Source: an uncultured Clostridia bacterium (GTDB lineage Bacteria > Bacillota > Clostridia > Christensenellales > CAG-314). From it: a stretch of DNA of 14,507 nucleotides. Location: assembly GCA_934177025.1 (NCBI GenBank), contig CAKPPA010000013.1, forward strand, positions 1 through 14,507, given 5' to 3'. Both the position numbers and the translations under genes were made by a program. Positions 7,644 to 13,329 of the stretch are shown piece by piece. A model generated the notes under the pieces. It had not been told where the DNA came from. It was given only the letters and a program-made list of their open reading frames with translations, and ran no database searches. The first letter of the stretch is position 1, and the number at the start of each line of letters is the position of its first letter.

Positions 7644-9548
7644 GTGACGGTGCTTCGCGGGTGCGATCGCCTTACCGTCGTGTTGGAAGGTGCGGACGTT
7701 TCCGCACTGCAGTACAGTTTGGACGGCGAAACGTGGCAAACGGGCAACAACGTGTTTACGGGGTTGCAGGAAGGCACGTCGTATCGCATTTACGTGCGAC
7801 TGAATCAAACCGAAACCATGGAGTACTCGCCTGTCGTCACGAAGGACGTTGTGACTTTGCGGTCGCAACCTCCTGTTGCGAAGGAGGAAGTCTCCGTCGC
7901 GGTGGAACCTGCTTCCGCAACGTTGACGCTGGCGGATTCCGTTACTGCGGCAATCGAGTACAGCACGGACGGCGAAACGTGGACGGCAGTCGAAGGAAAA
8001 ATCATTCGGTTTACCGAATTGTCCCCGAACCACAGCTACACGTTTTACGTGCGCAAATGCGGCTCCGAAACGCTTGCCGCTTCCGAAACGACTTCGTTTG
8101 AAGTGAAAACGCCGAAATATACGCAGGAAAAACCGTCGTTGACGGAGGAACCGACCCTGACGGATCATTCCATTCGCGTCATGTTTGTGCTGGGCGCGGA
8201 ATATAGCATCGACGGCGGCGACTACACGCTTTTAACGGAAACGAACAACGCAAATTTGTTCGACGGTTTGTCGACTCACTCCACGCACGTCATTCGCGTG
8301 CGCATGGCGGAAACGGCAACGCACGCCGCAAGCGAAGTAGTCGTTTGCGAACTCACAACGCTGAAATTGGAAACGGTTTTGTCGCGTTGCTATGTTTACA
8401 GAACCTATGACGAGGTAAAACTGCTGCCGTTGTGTCCGGCGGGTAGAGTCGTGTTGTATCGTCAGGATGAAGGGGAATGGACGACGAACAACGTGTTCGG
8501 TGGCATGCAACCGGGGGAATCGCATCGGTACTATGCCAAAGTGCAGGAGGACGAAACGCACTACGAATCGAGGGTATGGACGGAACGCATTGCCACGGAG
8601 CAACGGCCGGTAGAGGCAAAAAACATTGCTTTAAAAGTGCAAAACGGCAAACTGACGGTCACCGTGCACGAGGAAGGCGTGTTCCAGTACGCTACGGAAA
8701 ATCAGCCCGCCTTTGGCTTCTCCAATGAGTTCACGTTGGGAAGCGGCGCAAAAACGGTTTACGTTTACGTCAGGAGGGCTCCGCATGTGGCGAACGGCGT
8801 ACCGGCTTCGAAGCAAACCGACGTGTCGCTCAGGGTAAGCGGCGACGAAACCATTGTGTACAAAAACTATTCGTTTAACGAGGATCCGCAAGGGGAATGG
8901 AACGAAAACGAAAAGTACAAATACTTTGACTGCACCTTCCTGCAAGGGGTGCAATCCACCAAAAAAGGGGTGGACATCACTTTTGAAAATTGCGTATTCC
9001 ACGCAGCGAAACAAAACGACGTGCAGGCATGCGTTGCATTGACGTCCGTGCAAAGAGTAAATCTTTACGGCGGAACCTTCTACGGCACGGCAAGTGCGAA
9101 AAACGGCGACGTGGCATACGGCATTTTGTTGCATTTGTACAACACGACGGATGCAGATATCGTTATCACAAACAACACGTTCGCCTTGCAGGCAGAGGAC
9201 GGCAAAACGGCAGTAGCCATCGCAATCGCTAAACGCCTAGGCAGTACGGATCATCCAACGGATGCTTGGGCAGTCGGCGCAACGGCAGGCACCGTGAGGG
9301 ACGGAACGGTTGAACTGAAGGAAAACAGGGTGGCGGAAGGCTGCGATTGCGCAAACGTCATCCTCGGGGTGGCACCGCAGGGCGAAGATACGTCGGCAAA
9401 CACCTCCACAGGGGATTTCTATCTGTTTTTCCGCGGTAATGAGTCGGCATTCCAAGTGTACGAAAACTATCGTTTTGCAAAGGGCGAAACGGTAACGCCG
9501 AAACAAGTGCGTGCCGGCGACGAAAAGCTGTTCGGAAAAGGACTTTAA
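7644..9548 (+). CDS. In-frame continuation of the lipoprotein gene after TAG (FN3-like repeats and beta-helix-like C-terminus)
   Basis: This segment is in the same frame as the upstream half and is open from 7629; the first possible start is a GTG at 7644. There is no signal peptide, and the only purine-rich stretch (GGGGGAA) touches that GTG, so independent translation and export are unlikely. It carries about five more FN3-like repeats with the signature YSxDGxxW ... GxxYxxYVR (for example LQYSLDGETWQTGNN and IEYSTDGETWTAVEG). A C-terminal region of about 240 residues has turn-rich repeats such as ITFENCVFHAAK, VNLYGGTFYGTA and VITNNTFALQAE, like parallel beta-helix proteins. Without the TAG the whole protein would be 1183 residues. 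Its 640 codons carry no other stop, so the damage is recent or the TAG is read through. Confidence 0.7.
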   Translation: MTVLRGCDRLTVVLEGADVSALQYSLDGETWQTGNNVFTGLQEGTSYRIYVRLNQTETMEYSPVVTKDVVTLRSQPPVAKEEVSVAVEPASATLTLADSVTAAIEYSTDGETWTAVEGKIIRFTELSPNHSYTFYVRKCGSETLAASETTSFEVKTPKYTQEKPSLTEEPTLTDHSIRVMFVLGAEYSIDGGDYTLLTETNNANLFDGLSTHSTHVIRVRMAETATHAASEVVVCELTTLKLETVLSRCYVYRTYDEVKLLPLCPAGRVVLYRQDEGEWTTNNVFGGMQPGESHRYYAKVQEDETHYESRVWTERIATEQRPVEAKNIALKVQNGKLTVTVHEEGVFQYATENQPAFGFSNEFTLGSGAKTVYVYVRRAPHVANGVPASKQTDVSLRVSGDETIVYKNYSFNEDPQGEWNENEKYKYFDCTFLQGVQSTKKGVDITFENCVFHAAKQNDVQACVALTSVQRVNLYGGTFYGTASAKNGDVAYGILLHLYNTTDADIVITNNTFALQAEDGKTAVAIAIAKRLGSTDHPTDAWAVGATAGTVRDGTVELKENRVAEGCDCANVILGVAPQGEDTSANTSTGDFYLFFRGNESAFQVYENYRFAKGETVTPKQVRAGDEKLFGKGL

Positions 9549-9640
9549 GTCAATCGGTAGGCACATCGCCCTTGCCACAACGTTGCATACTTGGCTAGCA
9601 AAAAAAGGACGTTAAGCCGATCGGCAGATGCATCGCCCTT
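9536..9640. repeat. 38-bp imperfect direct repeat across the lipoprotein stop codon
   Basis: Copy 1 (9536-9573) and copy 2 (9603-9640) share 31 of 38 bases. They begin AAAAGGAC and end CATCGCCCTT, 67 bp apart. Copy 1 contains the last codons and TAA of the lipoprotein gene, so the 3' end of the gene was duplicated. The shared core includes ATCGG, part of the palindrome CCGATCGG in copy 2. Confidence 0.75.
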
Positions 9641-9659
9641 AACCGATGAATGAAAAAGC

Positions 9660-9691
9660 AAAAACGACTCCGATTTTTCGGAGTCGTTTTT
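9660..9691 (+). terminator. Terminator of the lipoprotein gene
   Basis: A perfect 14-bp stem, AAAAACGACTCCGA (9660-9673) / TCGGAGTCGTTTTT (9678-9691), with a T4 loop. The A and T tails make it potentially bidirectional. It lies 111 bp after the TAA. Confidence 0.92.
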
Positions 9692-9872
9692 GTATTTTAA
9701 ATTTTTTATTTTCGTGTTTACTTTTGTGGTTGTAGTTGTGTTTGCGTTTGTTTTTATTTTTACTTCCGTTTTTGTTTTTGTTTTTGTATTCGTTGTTACT
9801 TCTGTTTTTGTATTCGTGTTAATTTCCACGTCCGTGTTTGCTTTTTTCGGCATAAAAAACGAACTATCGTAA
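9692..9872. repeat. T-rich degenerate hexamer tract, no gene seen
   Basis: About 180 bp of low-complexity DNA built from variants of a 6-base unit (GTTTTT, GTATTC, GTGTTT). Read on the minus strand it encodes a Lys/Asn/Thr-rich string (NTNTKTEVTTNTKTKTKTEV), but that frame has only a TTG start inside the tRNA terminator and no ribosome site. It lies between the convergent lipoprotein and tRNA-Ser terminators and is best seen as a decayed simple repeat. Confidence 0.6.
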
Positions 9873-9916
9873 GTGCTTTTGTTTTTGGGTGATTCGCCTT
9901 CATTTCGTGTTTTCGG

Positions 9917-9963
9917 CAAAAAAACGAACCCAACTTGCCCTTGCGGGTTCGGTTAGGTTCGTT
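9917..9963 (-). terminator. Terminator of tRNA-Ser
   Basis: The stem AACGAACCCAAC (9923-9934) / GTTAGGTTCGTT (9952-9963) has 12 pairs including one wobble. An inner CCC/GGG stem is also possible. On the minus strand it ends in a U-run. It starts 2 bp after the tRNA 3' CCA. Confidence 0.88.
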
Positions 9964-9964
9964 T

Positions 9965-10056
9965 TGGCGGAGAAGACGAGATTTGAACTCGTGCTACGGA
10001 AACCCGTACTAACGCCTTAGCAGGGCGCCCCCTTATAGCCACTTGGGTACTTCTCC
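9965..10056 (-). tRNA. tRNA-Ser (anticodon GCU)
   Basis: On the minus strand the acceptor GGAGAAG (10056-10050) pairs with CTTCTCC, followed by G and an encoded CCA. The anticodon arm GCGCC-CTGCTAA-GGCGT gives anticodon GCT, which reads AGC and AGU. The long variable arm (around TACGGGTTTCCGTA) is diagnostic of serine tRNA. The T arm ACGAG-TTCAAAT-CTCGT is perfect. All arms pair, so it should be functional. It has its own promoter and terminator. Confidence 0.97.
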
Positions 10057-10065
10057 AGCCCAACT

Positions 10066-10094
10066 ATCATAACATAAGTGGGGCAGGAAGTCAA
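10066..10094 (-). promoter_or_regulatory. Promoter of tRNA-Ser
   Basis: On the minus strand: TTGACT, a 17-bp spacer, TATGAT. The tRNA 5' end lies nine bases beyond the -10 box, so the primary transcript needs little or no 5' trimming. Confidence 0.82.
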
Positions 10095-10134
10095 AGTATT
10101 TTTCAATTTTTGCGCTGTTTTCTTCCAAAGGGGA

Positions 10135-10163
10135 TTGGAATTTTAATTCAATTCAGGTATACT
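10135..10163 (+). promoter_or_regulatory. Orphan plus-strand promoter facing the tRNA-like remnant
   Basis: TTGGAA, a 17-bp spacer, TATACT. It is divergent from the tRNA-Ser promoter. No protein gene starts nearby; the next start codon in use is at 10584, which has its own promoter. Confidence 0.6.
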
Positions 10164-10169
10164 GTAGTT

Positions 10170-10298
10170 GTAAAAATTAATTTCATTGTTTTACAGCATT
10201 GCGACGCATCGTGGGGGCGGTTTTCAAAACTCCCGTTGTGCGTGCGGAAGGCTGAGACTCTATCCAATTGAGCTACAGATGCAAATGCAACATTTTTT
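10170..10298 (+). ncRNA. Candidate small RNA, antisense to a tRNA-like sequence
   Basis: This is inferred from the orphan promoter at 10135-10163. The predicted RNA begins with a small hairpin (GTAAAA/TTTTAC). It is then closed by a long-range stem from GCATT (10196-10200) plus GCATC (10206-10210) pairing with GATGC (10278-10282) plus AATGC (10284-10288), and it ends near a T6 run (10293-10298). Most of its length is complementary to the tRNA-like remnant on the other strand. No known RNA family was recognised. Confidence 0.25.
10205..10282 (-). pseudogene. Decayed tRNA-like sequence (5' half intact, 3' half divergent)
   Basis: On the minus strand it starts GCATCTGTAGCTCAATTGG, followed by ATAGAGTC: a normal acceptor strand and D arm (GCTC/GAGT). 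The length to the closing GATGC is 77 bases, right for a tRNA. The anticodon stem does not pair, the T arm lacks the TTCGA loop, only five of the seven acceptor pairs form, and no CCA follows. By spacing the anticodon position would read TCC, but this is unsafe. It is best called a tRNA remnant; a structured RNA of another kind is possible. Confidence 0.55.
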
Positions 10299-10425
10299 GA
10301 TGGGAAATGTCAAATCCATGACAACTTGTTCGGAAGGCTAGTGTGCGATTCACTTCCCTATGGGCGCGTAACAAACCGTTTTTTAATGGAAACGTCAAAC
10401 CCTTCCTCCCATGTTCCGAAGTGCT
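10293..10425. repeat. Imperfect direct repeat in the gene-free stretch before aspC
   Basis: TTTTTTGATGGGAAATGTCA (from 10293) resembles TTTTTTAATGGAAACGTCA (from 10379). Each is followed after a variable gap by a second shared block, TGTTCGGAAGGC (10328) and TGTTCCGAAGTGC (10413). The copies lie about 86 bp apart and have diverged. No reading frame runs through them. Confidence 0.45.
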
Positions 10426-10439
10426 TGTTTCAAAAAGTC

Positions 10440-10454
10440 CTGCCCTTGGGGCAG
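10440..10454. other. Short hairpin CTGCCC/GGGCAG
   Basis: A 6-bp GC-rich stem with a 3-base loop. On the minus strand it is followed by GGACTTTTTG, a weak terminator-like tail, but no minus-strand gene lies upstream. Confidence 0.25.
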
Positions 10455-10505
10455 AGTCGTGCCGAAAAATTTACGAAAAAATTTAAAATTCCCTAGCGTA
10501 TCCGG

Positions 10506-10534
10506 TTGCTTAACGGCAAGAGATTTGTTATAAT
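10506..10534 (+). promoter_or_regulatory. Promoter of the aspartate aminotransferase gene
   Basis: TTGCTT, a 17-bp spacer, TATAAT, ending 49 bp before the ATG. Confidence 0.85.
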
Positions 10535-10583
10535 TGCTTGAAAAATAACGAAAGAATATAAAATATATTTGTGAGGTGTGCCT

Positions 10584-11792
10584 ATGTTAAAAATTACCAA
10601 ACGCGCAAAAGCGATTTCTCCTTCGCTCACTTTGGCGATTACCGCAAAAGCGAAAAAGTTAAAAGCCGAAGGGGTGGATGTCATCGGCTTCGGAGCGGGC
10701 GAACCGGATTTCAACACGCCGGATTACATTATCGAAGCGGCAAAAAAAGCGTTGGATATTGGTTTTACCAAATACACGCCGTCCGCCGGCATGCCGGAAT
10801 TGCGGAAGGCAATCAGCGAAAAATTTGCGAAGGACAACGGCTTAAACTATTTGCCGGAGCAAATCGTAGTAAGCAACGGTGCAAAGCAGTCGCTGTTCAA
10901 TTGTTTCCAAGTCATTGTGGAGGAGGGGGACGAAGTCATCCTGCCTACGCCTTACTGGTTAACGTATCCGGAACTGATTCGCATTTGCGGCGGAACGCCG
11001 GTAGCGGTGCGCACGGATGCTTCGAGCGGCTACAAAATGACGGCCGAGCAGCTGAAAAACGCCATTACGGACAAAACGGTGGCAGTTGTGCTGAATTCGC
11101 CAAACAACCCGACGGGCGCGGTGTACACGAAGGACGAATTGCAAGCAATTGCGGACGTTTTAAAACAATTCCCTGACGTTTACGTCATTGCGGATGAAAT
11201 TTACGAAAAATTGGTGTACGACGGCTATCGTCGCGATTCCTTTGCCGCACTCGGCGAGGATGCTTACCGCCGCACCTTTACCATTAACGGCTTTAGTAAA
11301 GCATATTCCATGACGGGTTGGCGTGTCGGGTACGTCGGTGCTCCGACGGCAGAGCTTGCCAAAGCAATGGATGGCTTGCAAAGTCACGAATCCTCCAACG
11401 CCAACAGCATTGCGCAGTATGCGTCCGTCGTGGCGTTAAGCGGCGGCGAGGATTTTATGCGCTCCATGAATGAAACGTACGACCGTCGGCATAAACTGAT
11501 GATGCGCCTACTCAACGACACGCCGTTCGTTCAACCGGTGGAAGGCCACGGAACTTTTTACGTCATGGCAGACGTCAGCGAAATGTTCGGCAAAAGTTTT
11601 GAAGGCACGGTCATTCGCGATGCCATTCATTTGGGGGAACTCCTCATCGACCACGCTAAAATCGCCGTCATTCCGATGACGCCGTTCGGCGAACCGAATT
11701 GCATCCGTCTTTCGTATGCTATCAGCGACGAAAACATTGCAGAAGGCTGCCGGAGACTAAAAGTTTTTGCAGAAAGCCTAAAATCCTGCTAA
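10584..11792 (+). CDS. aspC: PLP-dependent aspartate aminotransferase (class I, Ib-like)
   Basis: This 402-residue fold-type I aminotransferase would move the amino group between aspartate and 2-oxoglutarate in the cytosol. The N-terminal signature is VIGFGAGEPDFNTPDYI. Family residues visible are NSPNNPTG (171-178) with cofactor-contacting Asn175, ADEIYEKLVYDG with Asp204 and Tyr207, the PLP-binding Lys239 in SKAYSMTGWRVG, and Arg375 in NCIRLSYA for the substrate carboxylate. Length is normal for the family. The ATG at 10584 is chosen over a GTG at 10578 because GAGGTG at 10573-10578 is the ribosome site. It has its own promoter and a hairpin terminator. Related enzymes can use other amino acids, so substrate specificity is inferred. 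Confidence 0.93.
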   Translation: MLKITKRAKAISPSLTLAITAKAKKLKAEGVDVIGFGAGEPDFNTPDYIIEAAKKALDIGFTKYTPSAGMPELRKAISEKFAKDNGLNYLPEQIVVSNGAKQSLFNCFQVIVEEGDEVILPTPYWLTYPELIRICGGTPVAVRTDASSGYKMTAEQLKNAITDKTVAVVLNSPNNPTGAVYTKDELQAIADVLKQFPDVYVIADEIYEKLVYDGYRRDSFAALGEDAYRRTFTINGFSKAYSMTGWRVGYVGAPTAELAKAMDGLQSHESSNANSIAQYASVVALSGGEDFMRSMNETYDRRHKLMMRLLNDTPFVQPVEGHGTFYVMADVSEMFGKSFEGTVIRDAIHLGELLIDHAKIAVIPMTPFGEPNCIRLSYAISDENIAEGCRRLKVFAESLKSC

Positions 11793-11810
11793 AAACTTCA
11801 GTAAGTTCTT

Positions 11811-11889
11811 AAAAAGTAATGCGAAAAATGTAGCGCAAAAGGAAAAACAAAGCCGATCAACAGCGCACGTGCGCCGCATTACTTTTTTT
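11811..11889 (+). terminator. Large inverted repeat after aspC, probable terminator
   Basis: A perfect 13-bp stem AAAAAGTAATGCG (11811-11823) / CGCATTACTTTTT (11875-11887) with T's continuing to 11889. The 51-base loop contains the palindrome GCGCACGTGCGC (11863-11874). It lies 19 bp after the aspC stop. The loop is long for a classical terminator, and the right arm lies inside the duplicated unit that follows. Confidence 0.55.
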
Positions 11890-12096
11890 GCTACAAAAGG
11901 CGATGATGATTTTACGGTAATTGTCCAATATGACATCGACCTCGATGGGAAACATATCAGGCAATGGAAAAACAATGAAGTGAGGGGAGAAGAAATGAGC
12001 GAATTAACAGAAAACCAAAAAAATTGGCTAAATATTTGGTGGAAAAGTTTAACCCGCAAGGGCATGAAAGGGAGGTATATATCGGTATCGGAGTAG
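11869..12096 (+). pseudogene. Copy 1, 5' fragment of the duplicated unknown gene (frameshifted)
   Basis: The frame reads ATKGDDDFTVIVQYDIDLDG and then MSELTENQKNW. The best ribosome site, AGGGGAG, precedes the ATG at 11995, so MSELTEN may be the true start of the small protein. At 12017-12023 copy 1 has seven A where copy 2 has eight. The frame then shifts and ends at TAG 12094-12096, 24 codons later. Adding one A, or slipping back one base, joins it to the downstream frame LAKYLVEKFNPQG. A second lesion at T7 (11883) separates it from the upstream KPINSA block. It is either a decayed copy or a gene that uses slippage. Function is unknown. Confidence 0.6.
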
Positions 12097-12644
12097 TTTG
12101 CAAAACTGACGAGCATGCAAAAAAACTGTTGGAGTATAGTCAGGAAAACCCGTCTGCGGATATTTATGACTTATTGGCAAAAGCGGTGGAAATTGCCGGA
12201 TTGATGCCGAGCGAGATGAGTGTATTTAAACAGGAGGAAGTAAAGCCGATAAACAGTGCATGTACGGAGAATTACTTGTATGTTTATGCTACGAAAGGCG
12301 GCGATGATTTTACTATCCTCGAGCGGTATGACCTTATTCGCGAAAAGGAAAAGATAGCTCAATTGGAAAAGATAGCTCAATTGGAAAAAATAATGGAAGA
12401 AGAAATGAGCGAATTAACCGAGAACCAAAAAAAATTGGCTTACCATTTGGTTAAAAAATTTAAACCGCAAGGCGATGATAAGACTGTTTATTATGCTATC
12501 GGATTAGTTTGTAAAACTGACGAGTATGCAAAAAAACTGTTGGAGTATAGTCAGGAAAACCCGTTTGCGGATATTTGTGACTTATTGGCAAAAGCAGCGA
12601 AAATTGCAGGGCTAAAACCGCAAAAGTTTAGAATCGTAGATTAA
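12024..12644 (+). CDS. Protein of unknown function, two tandem modules
   Basis: The open frame covers the end of copy 1 and all of copy 2. The modules are LAKYLVEKFNPQGHEREVYI...CKTDEHAKKLLEYSQENP and KLAYHLVKKFKPQGDDKTVYY...CKTDEYAKKLLEYSQENP, joined by KPINSACTENYLYVYATKGG and a charged linker with two KIAQLE repeats. It looks soluble, with no signal peptide, membrane segment or catalytic motif. The 5' boundary is a TTG with no ribosome site, so the true start is uncertain. It may be reached only by frameshift from 11995, or translation may begin inside copy 2 at ATG 12405, after GGAAGAAG. The family was not recognised. It lies between aspC and a P-loop gene, with no evidence of shared function. 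Confidence 0.65.
   Translation: MAKYLVEKFNPQGHEREVYIGIGVVCKTDEHAKKLLEYSQENPSADIYDLLAKAVEIAGLMPSEMSVFKQEEVKPINSACTENYLYVYATKGGDDFTILERYDLIREKEKIAQLEKIAQLEKIMEEEMSELTENQKKLAYHLVKKFKPQGDDKTVYYAIGLVCKTDEYAKKLLEYSQENPFADICDLLAKAAKIAGLKPQKFRIVD
12351..12386 (+). repeat. 18-bp perfect tandem repeat inside copy 2
   Basis: AAGATAGCTCAATTGGAA occurs twice in a row and encodes KIAQLE-KIAQLE. Copy 1 lacks it at the matching place, so it accounts for part of the length difference between copies. It keeps the frame. Confidence 0.9.
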
Positions 12645-12674
12645 AAAGTTTAAAAAGAAAATTTCAAAACCCTA

Positions 12675-12702
12675 TTGAAATATTACAAAAATTTGTTAAA
12701 AT
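12675..12702 (+). promoter_or_regulatory. Promoter of the small P-loop gene
   Basis: TTGAAA, a 16-bp spacer, TAAAAT, ending 28 bp before the ATG. The surrounding DNA is very AT-rich, so chance is possible. Confidence 0.55.
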
Positions 12703-12730
12703 AAAAGTAACAAATCAGTGGAGGTCATAT

Positions 12731-13156
12731 ATGGTTCATATCATTTACGGACAAAAGGGAACGGGAAAGACCAAAAAGATCTTGGATCGCGCAAACGACC
12801 ATTTGGCTACGGCAAAAGGCAGGCTGGTGTTTATCGATAAGGACGATTCCAGTATGCTGAATTTGTCGCATAAAATCAAATGGGTAAACGCGAAGGAGTA
12901 TCAAATCACGTCGGATATGACGTTGATTGCCTTCTTAAAAGGGATGTTGGCGTTTTCCAACGACATCGAAACAATTTATGTCGACGGCATGGCGCGCATC
13001 ACCAATCTCAACACCGATCAAATGGAATGGCTGTATCGGGAATTGTCCGACTTGGCCCAGCAGTACAAGGTAGAGGTCGTAACGACGGTAAGCTGCCCGA
13101 ACGGGGAACTGCCTGAATTTTTAAAACCTTTGGCTGACAACGCAGTCGCACAGTAA
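12731..13156 (+). CDS. Small P-loop NTPase-like protein, function unknown
   Basis: This 141-residue protein begins with a clear Walker A motif, GQKGTGKT (residues 7-14), on the first strand. A Walker B-like TIYVDG (81-86) is followed by a stretch ending VEVVTTVSC (114-122), as in a RecA-like or adenylate-kinase-like core. It is much shorter than most P-loop ATPases and has no extra domain, signal peptide or membrane segment. It should bind ATP or GTP in the cytosol; the partner is unknown. GGAGG lies six bases before the ATG. It forms its own unit with a promoter and a strong terminator. Confidence 0.82.
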   Translation: MVHIIYGQKGTGKTKKILDRANDHLATAKGRLVFIDKDDSSMLNLSHKIKWVNAKEYQITSDMTLIAFLKGMLAFSNDIETIYVDGMARITNLNTDQMEWLYRELSDLAQQYKVEVVTTVSCPNGELPEFLKPLADNAVAQ

Positions 13157-13167
13157 ATCATTGCTTC

Positions 13168-13206
13168 AAACGCCTTAACAAATTTCGTTAAGGCGTTTCG
13201 TTTTTG
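13168..13206 (+). terminator. Terminator of the small P-loop gene
   Basis: The perfect 12-bp stem AAACGCCTTAAC (13168-13179) / GTTAAGGCGTTT (13187-13198) is followed by CGTTTTT. It starts 12 bp after the stop codon. Confidence 0.92.
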
Positions 13207-13213
13207 CAAAAAC

Positions 13214-13257
13214 AAAAACCTCGCTTTCCCGTTTTGCGGGAAGGGGAGGTTTTTTTG
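13214..13257 (-). terminator. Terminator of typA, probably bidirectional
   Basis: AAAAACCTC (13214-13222) pairs with GAGG plus T's (13246-13254), and an inner TTTCCCG / CGGGAAG stem closes over a short loop. A's on the left and T7 on the right would allow termination in both directions. It lies about 75 bp beyond the typA stop. Confidence 0.8.
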
Positions 13258-13329
13258 TTTCAAACGTAGGTTTCACTGTTTGGTTTGTCGGTTGTTTTTA
13301 CAACGTTTTAAGGAAAGTCCCGGCAAAAG

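Larger units (their letters stand above)
11849..12644 (+). repeat. Tandem duplication of a roughly 400-bp gene unit
   Basis: Copy 1 starts at 11849 (AAAGCCGATCAACAG) and copy 2 at 12242 (AAAGCCGATAAACAG). Both then carry GCTAC(A/G)AAAGGC, ATGAGCGAATTAAC and a long shared 3' part. The offset grows from 393 to 411 bp through indels. Over 12102-12200 against 12513-12611 only 8 of 99 bases differ, so the duplication is fairly recent. Copy 1 carries lesions at a T7 run (11883-11889) and an A7 run (12017-12023). Confidence 0.9.

Noticed and set aside
7644..9548. Independent second gene starting at GTG 7644
   Set aside because: The only ribosome-site-like bases touch the start codon, there is no signal peptide for a surface-type repeat protein, and the repeats continue in the same frame from upstream. 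It is listed as a continuation instead.
9536..9640. CRISPR-like repeat
   Set aside because: Only two diverged copies with a short spacer and no cas gene; it contains the end of a coding region.
9545..9919. 124-residue minus-strand frame rich in Lys, Asn and Thr
   Set aside because: Its TTG start lies in the U-run of the tRNA-Ser terminator, it has no ribosome site, and it runs through the low-complexity tract and the lipoprotein terminator.
10293..10583. T-box or other amino-acid riboswitch before aspC
   Set aside because: No conserved T-box sequence or specifier-loop arrangement could be found, and the aspC promoter at 10506-10534 lies downstream of these structures.
11811..11889. Terminal inverted repeat of a small mobile element
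   Set aside because: The two arms are only 51 bp apart with no element between them and no target duplication seen; a terminator or dyad is simpler.
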